A stretch of DNA of 64,000 nucleotides from Novispirillum itersonii (GTDB lineage: Bacteria > Pseudomonadota > Alphaproteobacteria > Rhodospirillales > Rhodospirillaceae): assembly GCF_014205675.1 (NCBI RefSeq), contig NZ_JACIIX010000008.1:62001-126000 (forward strand). The letters are read 5' to 3'. Under the pieces are notes generated by a model. The model saw nothing but the letters and a program-made list of their open reading frames with translations. It was not told where the DNA came from and did not search any database. Both the position numbers and the translations under genes were made by a program. Shown piece by piece: positions 45,869-54,021 of this stretch; the first letter of the stretch is position 1, and every line of letters begins with the position of its first letter.

Positions 45869-46702
45869 ATGTCCAAGTGGAAGACCTACGACAAGGGCGA
45901 TGCGCTGCCGGAAGATTACAAGGCGCTGCTGCTGAACCTGATGGCGTTTCAGGCCGATTCCGAATACGCCGGGGCGCAGCGGGTGGCGGAGAACATGCGG
46001 TTTGCCCCGCGCCCGGAAGAGGCCTATCGCCTGTCGAAGAAGGTGATGGAGGAGATGGGCCACGGCTATTACGTCTGGAACCTGATGCAGGATCTGGGTG
46101 TGGACGTGGATGCCCGCCTGCAGGAACTGGTGCAGAACCCGGACAGCCCCGATCCGAAAAAAGTTAATGTCATCAATGGGTTCCGCAAGGAAAACTGGTC
46201 GAAGTGGTTTGAGGACTGGTACGACGTCGGCCTGTTCTCCACCGTGGTGACCCCGGCGGCGGTGGCGTTCCTTGGTCAGTACCGCGAATGCTCCTACCTG
46301 CCGTGGGCCCGCGTCAACGTGCGCATCCACAAGGAAGAGCACGGCCATCTGGCCTTCGGTGTGTGGTGCACCAAGCGCAACATCGAGTTCGGTGGCGAAA
46401 AGGCCCGCGAGATCTGCCAGTCCAAGGTCTCCAAGTTCATGAAGGTCGGTCTGGGTTTCTATGGCCGTCCGTCGGCGGGGTCCAACGCCTCGGCGATGTT
46501 CGACAAGTACTATGAATACGGCATCAAGACCCGCACCCCGGAAGAGCTGACCGCTGAATATCTGGAGCTGCTGGAAAGCCGCCTGAAAGAAGTCGGGCTG
46601 GAACTGCCGAAGGATGTGACCCCGGACTACGACATGCGCATGGGCTACGACGCCGGTGACGTGCAGGTGTCCAAGGCGGCGGATGCGGTGGATGCGGCCT
46701 GA
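45869..46702 (+). CDS. PaaA-like ferritin-fold diiron protein (phenylacetic acid catabolic family), orphan
   Basis: 277 residues from ATG 45869 (TTTAGGGAG upstream). It matches the PaaA/PaaC family: helical ferritin-like fold with two ExxH motifs, E62-M-G-H65 and E157-H-G-H160. E32 (QADSEYAGA) and D119 (WYDVGLFSTVV) supply the other likely iron ligands, mirroring the ligand order of PaaA. PaaA is the catalytic subunit of the PaaABCE phenylacetyl-CoA epoxidase, but no PaaB, C, D or E gene is nearby. An FprA-type reductase and PaaX-like regulator are divergent, and an unknown 133-residue protein follows. Diiron oxygenase on a CoA ester or related aromatic is inferred; the substrate is unknown. 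Confidence 0.85.
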   Translation: MSKWKTYDKGDALPEDYKALLLNLMAFQADSEYAGAQRVAENMRFAPRPEEAYRLSKKVMEEMGHGYYVWNLMQDLGVDVDARLQELVQNPDSPDPKKVNVINGFRKENWSKWFEDWYDVGLFSTVVTPAAVAFLGQYRECSYLPWARVNVRIHKEEHGHLAFGVWCTKRNIEFGGEKAREICQSKVSKFMKVGLGFYGRPSAGSNASAMFDKYYEYGIKTRTPEELTAEYLELLESRLKEVGLELPKDVTPDYDMRMGYDAGDVQVSKAADAVDAA

Positions 46703-46732
46703 GGCCTCCTCTGACTGCTCCTGAAATCCATC

Positions 46733-46760
46733 ACCCTGAAGCCGGAAACGGCTTCAGGGT
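46733..46760 (+). other. Perfect GAAA-tetraloop hairpin between PaaA-like gene and next cistron
   Basis: ACCCTGAAGCCG and CGGCTTCAGGGT form a 12-bp perfect stem capped by GAAA, a stable GNRA loop. No T-run follows, so it probably protects or processes the PaaA-like mRNA, or partly ends transcription before the small downstream gene. Confidence 0.65.
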
Positions 46761-46859
46761 TGATGTGCCCTTAGGGGAAAGTTTCCGTAAAAAATAAAGG
46801 GAAAAGCCGGGAAGCCTGAACTCCGGTGTCCTGAGGATCCGTTTCTGGGGAGAGATCTG

Positions 46860-47261
46860 ATGTCGGCATTGCCGGAATTGCCCAACCGCCTGTTTTCCAA
46901 TGGCCGCAGTGTGCTGGCTCAGTTCGGCTACCGCCCGGTGGATGCCGGAGAGGTGCGCGAGGACTGGGCGGAAATGTGGGATCATCTGCGCGGTGACTTC
47001 GCGACTGCTGCCCGTCCGCTGGTGCCGGGGTATGCCGGGCTGACCGCCGACCAGCAGGCTGCCGCCCGCACCTATATGAGCTGTCGCCTGATTGCCGACC
47101 GCAATCTGGAAACCTGCGAAGATCTGCACGTCCGCCTGTTCTCCGGCGGAATCAACACCGATCTGGTGGAACGCTATTCCGTGGCCCGTGAGGCCTATGA
47201 GGACTCGGTCGAAGCCTTCGGCGATGCCGGGGAGGCTCTGGCCGGTCTGTTGAGCCGCTGA
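46860..47261 (+). CDS. Small unknown protein downstream of the PaaA-like gene
   Basis: 133 residues, ATG preceded by GGGGAGAG. I recognise no family. It is soluble, acidic and predicted all-helical, with an aromatic-rich start (LPNRLFSNGRSVLAQFGYRP) and a MSCRLIADRNLETCEDL segment carrying both of its cysteines. There is no signal peptide. It lies 157 bp after the PaaA-like gene on the same strand and before the ABC operon. It could be an accessory subunit or chaperone of the diiron protein, by position only. Codon use matches the window, so it is probably real. Confidence 0.7.
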   Translation: MSALPELPNRLFSNGRSVLAQFGYRPVDAGEVREDWAEMWDHLRGDFATAARPLVPGYAGLTADQQAAARTYMSCRLIADRNLETCEDLHVRLFSGGINTDLVERYSVAREAYEDSVEAFGDAGEALAGLLSR

Positions 47262-47311
47262 CGGTGTCTGTCCGGCGGGTCATCCCGGCAGGGGACGGCC
47301 CGCCAATTTGG

Positions 47312-47327
47312 TTTGATTTACATCAAA
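47312..47327. promoter_or_regulatory. FNR/FixK-type box upstream of the liv-type operon
   Basis: TTTGAT-TTAC-ATCAAA contains the perfect FNR/FixK/Dnr consensus TTGAT-N4-ATCAA. A possible -10 element TATTAG lies at 47356-47361, placing the box roughly 45-50 bp before the start, near activator position. The first gene of the operon begins 288 bp downstream, so the transcript would have a long leader. The site is directly visible; activation is inferred. Confidence 0.65.
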
Positions 47328-47399
47328 GAGGGTTTTGTTGCCGGGCAAGATGCGGTATTAGTTACATTTGAAACGGTTTGGAAATTTTCCGGCAGGAAT

Positions 47400-47603
47400 G
47401 TTGCGCACAGCGCGGTCCGCCGGACAGATCCCCGGCCCTTTCAGAGACTGATATGACACCGGTCCCGTCCTGAGATCAGATATCTGTGTATCACTGTTTC
47501 CGTGCCGGAATGTCCCACGGTCCCACAAACGGGGCCACCACCATAAGGGGACACGGCACCGCCCCGCGACCGGGGCAGGCCCGCGCTGTGCGGGTAACCA
47601 TAA
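47400..47603 (+). other. Structured leader of the liv-type operon
   Basis: This part of the 354-bp gap has no credible gene. It contains two copies of CCATAAGGG (about 47543 and 47600), the second directly before the ribosome site of livK. Between them are two GC-rich hairpins, GCCCC/GGGGC and CCCGC/GCGGG. The duplicated segment may be a decoy or remnant ribosome site. Confidence 0.4.
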
Positions 47604-47615
47604 GGGAGGAAACCT

Positions 47616-48782
47616 ATGACTTCTGTGATTTCCCGGCGTACCCTGCTGGCCGCTGCGGCGGCGTTCGGCATGCTGTCTGTCTCTGTTGCCCCGGCTTCGG
47701 CAGCGGATACCATCAAGGTCGGCACCTTCCTGGCCGTCACCGGCCCGGCGTCGTTCCTGGGTGACCCGGAACTGAAGACTCTTCAGATGTACGTCGACAA
47801 GATAAACGACTCCGGCGGCGTTCTGGGCAAGAAGCTGGAACTGGTGCATTACGACACCGCAGCGGATCCCAACAAGGCCGTGACCTTCGTCAAGCGTCTG
47901 CTTGATCAGGATGAGGTTGATGTGCTGCTCGGCGGGTCCGCCTCCGGCGAGACACTGGCGGTGATGCCGATGGTCGAAAAGGCCGAGATCCCTTACATCT
48001 CCTTCGCCGGGGCCCGCAAGATCGTTGATCCGGTCCAGAAGTGGACCTTCAAGACCCCGCATACCGACACCATGGCCTGCCAGAAGATCTTCGAGGACAT
48101 GAAGAAACGCGGCCTGACCAAGATCGGCATGATTTCCGGCACCGACGGCTTCGGCGCGTCGATGCAGGCCGAGTGCAAGGCGGAGGCCGGAAAGTACGGT
48201 GTGAATATTCTGGTCGATGAAACCTACGGCCCGAAAGACACCGACATGACCGCCCAGCTGACCAAGATCAAGGCCACTGCCGGTGTGCAGGCGGTGCTGA
48301 ATCCCGGCTTCGGTCAGGGCCCGGCGATCGTCACCAAGAACTTCAAGCAGCTTGGCCTGAATGTGCCGCTGTACCAGAGCCACGGCGTCGCCTCCAAGAA
48401 GTTCATCGAACTGGCCGGGGATGCCGCCGAAGGCGTGCGTCTGCCCGCCGCCGCCCTGCTGGTGGCCGACAAGCTGCCGGACAGCGACCCGCAGAAGAAG
48501 GTTGTCACCGCCTACACCGCTGAATTCGGTGCCAAATACGGGGCCGAAGCGGTTTCCACCTTCGGCGGCCATGCCTATGACGGCCTGATGCTGATCGTGG
48601 ATGCCTACAAGCGGGCCGGGTCCACCGATAAGGCCAAGGTGCGGGACGCGCTGGAAGCCACCAAGGGCTATGTCGGCACCGGTGGGGTTGTCACCTTCTC
48701 CGCCACCGACCACATGGGTCTCGATCTGTCGGCCTTCCGGATGCTGGAAATCCGCCACGGCGACTGGACTCTGGTGAACTGA
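47616..48782 (+). CDS. livK: HAAT-type ABC transporter periplasmic substrate-binding protein
   Basis: 388 residues; GGGAGG lies eight bases before ATG. Residues 1-31 are a signal peptide with a twin-arginine-like SRRTLLAAAAAF start. The mature protein has the Peripla_BP_6 layout: IKVGTFLAVTGPASFLGDPE, LVHYDTAADPNKAVTFVKRL, and YDGLMLIVDAYKRAG near the end. It delivers a hydrophobic amino acid or aromatic/carboxylic acid to the permease. The adjacent PaaX/PaaA-like genes make an aromatic acid ligand plausible, but the pocket residues do not prove it. All five transporter parts follow in order. Confidence 0.93.
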   Translation: MTSVISRRTLLAAAAAFGMLSVSVAPASAADTIKVGTFLAVTGPASFLGDPELKTLQMYVDKINDSGGVLGKKLELVHYDTAADPNKAVTFVKRLLDQDEVDVLLGGSASGETLAVMPMVEKAEIPYISFAGARKIVDPVQKWTFKTPHTDTMACQKIFEDMKKRGLTKIGMISGTDGFGASMQAECKAEAGKYGVNILVDETYGPKDTDMTAQLTKIKATAGVQAVLNPGFGQGPAIVTKNFKQLGLNVPLYQSHGVASKKFIELAGDAAEGVRLPAAALLVADKLPDSDPQKKVVTAYTAEFGAKYGAEAVSTFGGHAYDGLMLIVDAYKRAGSTDKAKVRDALEATKGYVGTGGVVTFSATDHMGLDLSAFRMLEIRHGDWTLVN

Positions 48783-48791
48783 GCCGCTGAG

Positions 48792-48828
48792 GCCGCCGGG
48801 CAGGGGGGACCCTTCCCAGCCCGGCGGC
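48792..48828 (+). other. Intercistronic hairpin after the binding-protein gene
   Basis: GCCGCCGGGC and GCCCGGCGGC form a perfect 10-bp stem with a 17-nt loop, 10 bases after the livK stop. Such hairpins after binding-protein genes commonly stabilise the upstream mRNA so that the binding protein exceeds the permease. No T-run is present. Confidence 0.6.
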
Positions 48829-48930
48829 GGATGCGACCCTGACCGGCATGGTCCTCACCGGACTGCCGCAGCCCGAGTGCCGCGCGGTGAGGCCTGCCGT
48901 CACGACCCCCTGATAAGGCGGCAAGAGACG

Positions 48931-49806
48931 ATGCTGGGAGAATTTCTCCAATACCTGTTCTCCGGCCTGACCAGCGGCGCGATCTATGCGCTGGTCGGTC
49001 TGGGTTTCGCCCTGATCTACAACGCCAGCCATGTCATCAACTTCGCCCAGGGCGAGTTTGTGATGCTGGGCGGTATGGGCACGGTGTTCATTGCGGCGGC
49101 CGGGGTGCCGCTGCCGCTGGCCGGTCTGCTGGCCGTGCTGCTGGCCACCGTGGTCGGTTTCGCGCTGGAAAAGCTGGCGGTGGAACAGACCCGCAATGCC
49201 TCGGTGGTGACGCTGATCATCATCACCATCGGCGCGTCGATCTTTGTGCGCGGCGGGGCTCAGGTGGCATTCGACAAGCAGTTTCATACCCTGCCGTCGT
49301 TCTCCGGCGATACGCCGATCAACATTCTGGGGGCGACCATCACCCCGCAGTCGCTGTGGGTGCTGGGCATCACCGTGGTGATCGTGCTGCTGTTGCAGTA
49401 CTTCTTCACCCGGACCCTGCTGGGCAAGGCCATTCTTGCCACCAGCCATAACCCGATGGCCGCCCGTCTGGTCGGCATCAACGTCAACGCCATCCTGCTG
49501 ATGTCCTTCGGGCTGTCGGCGGCACTGGGGGCGGTGGCGGGCATCCTGATCACCCCGATCACCTCCACCAATTACGAGGTGGGGATCATGCTGGGCCTGA
49601 AAGGCTTCTGCGCCGCCATCCTCGGCGGTCTGGGCAGCGGCTTCGGGGCCATTGCCGGGGGGGTGATCCTGGGGGTGGCCGAGGCGCTGGGCGCGGGCTA
49701 CATCTCGTCGGAATACAAGGATGTGATTGCGTTCGTGATCATTCTTGCCGCGCTGTTCTTCATGCCGAGCGGTCTGTTCGGCAAACGTGGCACTGACCGA
49801 GTCTGA
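48931..49806 (+). CDS. livH: Branched-chain-type ABC transporter permease LivH
   Basis: 291 residues from ATG 48931 (AAGGCGGCAAG upstream). About eight membrane helices, opening FLQYLFSGLTSGAIYALVGL with GFALIYNASHVINFAQGEF, typical LivH. The EAA-like loop sits around ALGAVAGILITPI and GFCAAILGGLGSGFGAIAGG. It forms the membrane channel with LivM. Its stop overlaps the region just upstream of livM. Confidence 0.94.
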   Translation: MLGEFLQYLFSGLTSGAIYALVGLGFALIYNASHVINFAQGEFVMLGGMGTVFIAAAGVPLPLAGLLAVLLATVVGFALEKLAVEQTRNASVVTLIIITIGASIFVRGGAQVAFDKQFHTLPSFSGDTPINILGATITPQSLWVLGITVVIVLLLQYFFTRTLLGKAILATSHNPMAARLVGINVNAILLMSFGLSAALGAVAGILITPITSTNYEVGIMLGLKGFCAAILGGLGSGFGAIAGGVILGVAEALGAGYISSEYKDVIAFVIILAALFFMPSGLFGKRGTDRV

Positions 49807-49829
49807 TGGCCGGGTCTGAGGAGGCAAGG

Positions 49830-50792
49830 ATGCGTTCTGTTCTGTCGTCCCGCTGGGCCGGGTTGCTGCTGCTGGCAGTGGTGATCGCGCTGCTGCCGCT
49901 GGGGCTTAAAAACAATTTCCAGTTCGATATCGCCGTGCGGATCGGCTTCAACGCCATCGTGGTGATCGGGCTTAACCTGCTGATCGGTTATGCCGGGCAG
50001 ATTTCCCTCGGCCATGCCGGGTTCCTCGGGCTGGCGGCCTATTTCTCCGCCATCACCGTCACCCGCTACGGCTGGCCGCCGCTGGTGTCGCTGCTGGCCG
50101 CCGCCACGCTGGTCGGGCTGCTGGCCTTCATCATCGCCCGCCCGGTGCTGCGCCTGAAAGGCCACTATCTGGCAATGGCGACGCTGGGGCTGGGGATCAT
50201 CATCTCCATCGTCCTCAATCAGGAAGCCGGACTGACCGGCGGCCCGGATGGCATGGCGGTGGATCCCTTCACCATCGGCGCCTTCAAGCTGGTCAAGGCG
50301 CGGGAATGGTACTGGCTGGTCGGGGCGCTGCTGTGGCTGGCGGTGTGGCTGTCGCTGAACCTGATCGACAGCCCGGTCGGCCGGGCCCTGCGTGCCGTTC
50401 ACGGTTCTGAGGTTGCTGCCGAGGTGGTGGGGGTCGATACCACCCGCTACAAGGTGATGGTGTTTGTGCTTTCCGCTGTGTTTGCCTCGGTGGTCGGCAG
50501 CCTTCAGGCCCATTATGTCAGCTTCATCAGCCCGCAGCAGGCCGGTTTCTTCCAGTCGGTTGAATGGGTGATCATGGTGGTGCTGGGGGGCATGGCCTCC
50601 ACCTACGGGGCGGTGATCGGGGCGGTGATTCTGACGGCGCTGCCGCAGGTGCTGACCGCGCTGGAAGATTATGAACACATGATCTTCGGCCTGATCATGA
50701 TGCTGGTGATGATCCTGCTGCCCAAGGGGATCGTGCCGAGTGCCGGTGCCCTGCTGCGGCGCGTCTCCTCGAAGGCGGAGGGCGGGAAATGA
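49830..50792 (+). CDS. livM: Branched-chain-type ABC transporter permease LivM
   Basis: 320 residues from ATG 49830, chosen for the strong GAGGAGG site; an ATG at 49806 overlaps the livH stop but lacks such a site. Multiple membrane helices with the LivM signature NLLIGYAGQISLGHAGFLGLAAY (split at about 50-72) and the C-terminal VVLGGMASTYGAVIGA loop that contacts the ATPases. It overlaps livG by four bases. Confidence 0.94.
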   Translation: MRSVLSSRWAGLLLLAVVIALLPLGLKNNFQFDIAVRIGFNAIVVIGLNLLIGYAGQISLGHAGFLGLAAYFSAITVTRYGWPPLVSLLAAATLVGLLAFIIARPVLRLKGHYLAMATLGLGIIISIVLNQEAGLTGGPDGMAVDPFTIGAFKLVKAREWYWLVGALLWLAVWLSLNLIDSPVGRALRAVHGSEVAAEVVGVDTTRYKVMVFVLSAVFASVVGSLQAHYVSFISPQQAGFFQSVEWVIMVVLGGMASTYGAVIGAVILTALPQVLTALEDYEHMIFGLIMMLVMILLPKGIVPSAGALLRRVSSKAEGGK

Positions 50793-51550
50793 CCCTGCTG
50801 AACGTTGAAAACCTGTCGAAGGAATTCGGGGGCGTCCACGCCATCTCCGACCTGACCTTCACCATCAATCCCGGCACCATCCATTCGATCATCGGGCCGA
50901 ACGGGGCGGGCAAGACCACGCTGTTCAACCTGATCACCGGGGTTTACACCCCCAGTGCCGGGCGGGTGCTGTTTCAGGATCAGCCGGTGACCGGGCTGCG
51001 CCCGAACGAGCTGGCGGCGCGCGGCATGTCCCGCACCTTCCAGAACCTTCAGATCTTCATGAACATGACAGCGCTGGAAAACGTGCTGGTCGGGCGGCAT
51101 CTGCACCTGAACACCGGCATCCTGCCGTCTCTGTTCCGCTGGCCGGCGATCGGCCGGGGGGACCGGGCGGCCACGGTCATGGCGAAGGACCTGATGGCCT
51201 TCGTCGGGCTGGAGAAATATATCGGCTGGGATGCCGATGCCATGCCCTACGGGGCCCTGAAGCGCCTTGAGATTGCCCGGGCGCTGGCGGCGGAACCGAA
51301 ACTGCTGCTGCTGGACGAACCGGCGGCGGGCCTGAACGCCACCGAAAGCCGCGAGATTGACGAGGTGATCAAGAAGGTGGCGGCTCAGGGGGTGACCGTG
51401 GTGCTGGTCGAGCATGACATGAAGATGGTGATGGAAATCTCCGACCATATTCTGGTGCTGGATTACGGGCGCAAGCTGACGGAAGGGACCCCGGCGGAAG
51501 TCCGCCAGAACCCGGACGTGATTGCTGCCTATCTGGGTCAGGTCGGGTAA
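50789..51550 (+). CDS. livG: ABC transporter ATP-binding protein LivG
   Basis: 253 residues. Walker A is GPNGAGKTT (about 37), the Q-loop is SRTFQNLQIF and Walker B is LLLLDEPAAGLN. The ABC signature position reads MPYGALKRLEIARAL, a LivG-type variant of the usual LSGGQ. The switch histidine is in VEHDMKMV. It powers uptake with LivF. It starts inside the livM stop (ATGA) and ends 14 bp before livF. Confidence 0.94.
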   Translation: MTLLNVENLSKEFGGVHAISDLTFTINPGTIHSIIGPNGAGKTTLFNLITGVYTPSAGRVLFQDQPVTGLRPNELAARGMSRTFQNLQIFMNMTALENVLVGRHLHLNTGILPSLFRWPAIGRGDRAATVMAKDLMAFVGLEKYIGWDADAMPYGALKRLEIARALAAEPKLLLLDEPAAGLNATESREIDEVIKKVAAQGVTVVLVEHDMKMVMEISDHILVLDYGRKLTEGTPAEVRQNPDVIAAYLGQVG

Positions 51551-51564
51551 GGGGAGGACCACAG

Positions 51565-52269
51565 ATGCTTCTTGACGTTAAAGGCCTGAAAAGCGGCTAT
51601 GGCCGGATTGAGGCCCTGCACGGCATCGACCTGTCGGTGAATAAGGGTGAGCTGGTGGCGCTGGTCGGTGCCAACGGGGCGGGAAAAACCACCTTCCTGC
51701 GGGCCCTGTCCGGGGTGCAGGGCGTCACCGCCGGAACCATCCGCTATGCCGGGGAGGACATCACGAGGGCGTCTCCGCAGAAGCGGGTGACGCTGGGGAT
51801 TTCGCAGGTGCCGGAAGGGCGGCAGGTGTTCGGGCCGCTGACGGTGGAGGATAATCTCCGCCTGGGCGCCTTCAAGCGCCGGGGCGAGGATCCGGCTGCC
51901 GATCTGGAACGGATGTATGGCCTGTTCCCGATCCTGAAGAAAAAGCGGCTGGATGCCGCCGGAACCCTGTCCGGCGGTCAGCAGCAGATGCTGGCCATGG
52001 GCCGGGCGCTGATGGCCCACCCCGATCTGCTGCTGCTGGATGAGCCGTCAATGGGGCTGTCGCCGCTGCTGGTCGGGGAAATCTTCAACATCGTGCAGAT
52101 GCTGAAGGAACAGGGGGTGACCATCCTGCTGGTGGAGCAGAACGCCTATGCGGCACTGGCGATTGCCGACCGTGGCTATGTGCTGGAAACCGGCACCATC
52201 ACCCTGACCGGTGCCGGAACCGACCTGCTGGCCAACGATCAGGTCCGCGCCGCCTATCTGGGCATGTAA
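51565..52269 (+). CDS. livF: ABC transporter ATP-binding protein LivF
   Basis: 234 residues. Walker A GANGAGKTT (about 36), ABC signature LSGGQQQMLAMGRALM (about 134), Walker B LLLLDEPSMGLSP and the switch region VEQNAYAAL are intact. It pairs with LivG beneath the LivHM channel. It is the last gene of the operon and is followed at once by a very strong terminator. Confidence 0.95.
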   Translation: MLLDVKGLKSGYGRIEALHGIDLSVNKGELVALVGANGAGKTTFLRALSGVQGVTAGTIRYAGEDITRASPQKRVTLGISQVPEGRQVFGPLTVEDNLRLGAFKRRGEDPAADLERMYGLFPILKKKRLDAAGTLSGGQQQMLAMGRALMAHPDLLLLDEPSMGLSPLLVGEIFNIVQMLKEQGVTILLVEQNAYAALAIADRGYVLETGTITLTGAGTDLLANDQVRAAYLGM

Positions 52270-52275
52270 TACAGA

Positions 52276-52308
52276 AAACCGCCGGGCATGCGGAATGCCC
52301 GGCGGTTT
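52276..52308 (+). terminator. Terminator of the liv-type operon
   Basis: AAACCGCCGGGCAT and ATGCCCGGCGGTTT form a perfect 14-bp stem with a 5-nt loop, starting six bases after the livF stop. The 3' arm ends in TTT, followed by CCTCT. Confidence 0.85.
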
Positions 52309-52336
52309 CCTCTGACAGGTGGAGTCAGGGGTAAAG

Positions 52337-53788
52337 TCAGAGCTTATATCCCATCCGGAATCCGCCCCAGTGCCGCCCGCGCAGGAAGATCGGCACCGAC
52401 AGATCCTTACACATGACAAAGGTGCCGCCGCCCATATCGCGGCGGTAACTGGTCAGCCGGAACGGCTTGGTGTTGCGGGCAGCGGCCAGACCGGTCGGAT
52501 CATTGAAGATCCGGCGGTTGCGGCAGTTGGCGGCATTCCACACCGGATCCTTGCCCTGTGGCTTGGAGTAAACGGTATTGTGGGTCGGCAGATAGGCATT
52601 CCGGTCAATGCCGACACAGAACAGGATATTGGCATTCCGCTTCAGGATCGGCTCCTGAATCGGCGGCAGAACGCGGTCGGTGAACTCGGTGAAGCGGGTC
52701 ATCACCTGCTGGGGATCACTGCCGGGGATCGGGCGGTAGGTCTCGTCAAACAGATCGGCCTCGGTGATCTCGCCCCGGCTCAGGGCGGCCTCAAAGGCGG
52801 CGGTGATGGCGGTGGCACCGTCCCGGACCAGATCGAGGAACACGCTGTCCGGCGTTGTCAGTCCGGCCAGCATGGCTTCTTCCACCACTTTCTGGCTTTC
52901 CCACATCACTTCGGCGGTGTGGCGGTTGGCATCGGACAGGGCGACGGATTCCGTCTCCAGTTCCTGCATCACGCCGCTGATGATTCCGGCGACGCTGCGG
53001 CAACTGGTTTCGTTGCGCTCGGCCTCCTGCACGATCCCGGCCACCTGCTGCCCCATGCTGCTGATCTGCACGCACAGCCCATCCATCACCGTGCCGAGGG
53101 TGGTGGTGGCGGATTCAACGGCGGCGGCGCGGTCGCGGCTGTCCAGACTTTCCCGGGCCAGTTCGCTGACGATGCCCCCAAGCTGGCCGACCGTCTCGCC
53201 GATATGCGCAGTGGCATTGCTGGTCTGCTGCGCCAACGCTTTGACCTCGCTGGCGACCACGGCGAAACCTTTTCCGGCCTCCCCGGCGCGGGCGGCCTCG
53301 ATGGTGGCGTTCAGGGCCAGCAGCCGGGTCTGGCTGGCGATGGTGTCGATCTCGCGGGAGACTTCCGTCACCCGCCCGAGGGTGGAGGACAGGTTGTTCA
53401 GGAACACCTCGATCCGCTCCACCGATCCCAACAGCTCGCGGATCAGGCCGGTGGCCTCGCGCAGGCTGGATTGCGAGCTGTCGGCTTCCTGCACTACGGT
53501 GCGGGCCAGTCCGTCGGCGCTGCGGGCGGCGCTGCCGATTTCCGCGTTAACGGTCAGCATGGATTCCGTGGCGGCGCGGATGTCCCCGAACTGGGTGACA
53601 TGGTGGCTGACCTTGCCGCTGACGCTGTCCAGCTCACCGGAAACGGACGCCAGACGGTTCCATAGGTCCCCGACGGTTCCCGCCATCGATTGGGCGGTGG
53701 CCTCCAGTCCGGTGGTGCCGGATGATGGGGCTGCAATACCTTCACCTCCGCCACCGGGCTCCCGGCTGGCGTATAGATCCTTACTCAT
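52337..53788 (-). CDS. Soluble methyl-accepting chemotaxis protein with C-terminal sensory domain
   Basis: 483 residues without membrane helices. The MCP signalling hairpin comes first: the tip [20 protein letters not shown] and [18 protein letters not shown] lie at about 150-190. The last 130 residues form a separate domain (YRPIPGSDPQQVMTRFTEF, IDRNAYLPTHNTVYS, NCRNRRIFNDPTGLAAARNT, RRDMGGGTFVMCKDLSVPI, RGRHWGGFRMGYKL). This resembles a Cache/PAS-like sensory module found at the C-terminus of cytoplasmic chemoreceptors in related bacteria. It would therefore sense an intracellular cue. Ligand unknown. Confidence 0.88.
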   Translation of the reverse strand: MSKDLYASREPGGGGEGIAAPSSGTTGLEATAQSMAGTVGDLWNRLASVSGELDSVSGKVSHHVTQFGDIRAATESMLTVNAEIGSAARSADGLARTVVQEADSSQSSLREATGLIRELLGSVERIEVFLNNLSSTLGRVTEVSREIDTIASQTRLLALNATIEAARAGEAGKGFAVVASEVKALAQQTSNATAHIGETVGQLGGIVSELARESLDSRDRAAAVESATTTLGTVMDGLCVQISSMGQQVAGIVQEAERNETSCRSVAGIISGVMQELETESVALSDANRHTAEVMWESQKVVEEAMLAGLTTPDSVFLDLVRDGATAITAAFEAALSRGEITEADLFDETYRPIPGSDPQQVMTRFTEFTDRVLPPIQEPILKRNANILFCVGIDRNAYLPTHNTVYSKPQGKDPVWNAANCRNRRIFNDPTGLAAARNTKPFRLTSYRRDMGGGTFVMCKDLSVPIFLRGRHWGGFRMGYKL

Positions 53789-53856
53789 GCACGACCCTCC
53801 CAGAACACAACCCGTCGATGCCGGGTGAAGCCTCTGGTTGCTTGTTGTTATGATTC

Positions 53857-53893
53857 GGACCTTATTGCGGTCCTGATTGGCAATTTTATTGCC
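53857..53893. other. Two adjacent hairpins upstream of the soluble chemoreceptor gene
   Basis: GGACC/GGTCC (53857-53873) is followed by the perfect GGCAAT-TTT-ATTGCC (53879-53893). They lie 70-105 bp before the chemoreceptor start, in an AT-rich intergenic stretch. The second is also a good operator shape. No function assigned. Confidence 0.35.
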
Positions 53894-54021
53894 TTCGCAA
53901 GGATAGCAGGCAGGGCGGGTCAGCCAAAACAGAAAAAACAGATAAACCCGCCCGGATGGGTGGGTATGGGGAGGGAAAAAAGATTAATTGAGATAAATTT
54001 TATATATGGAGCTGGCTACCG

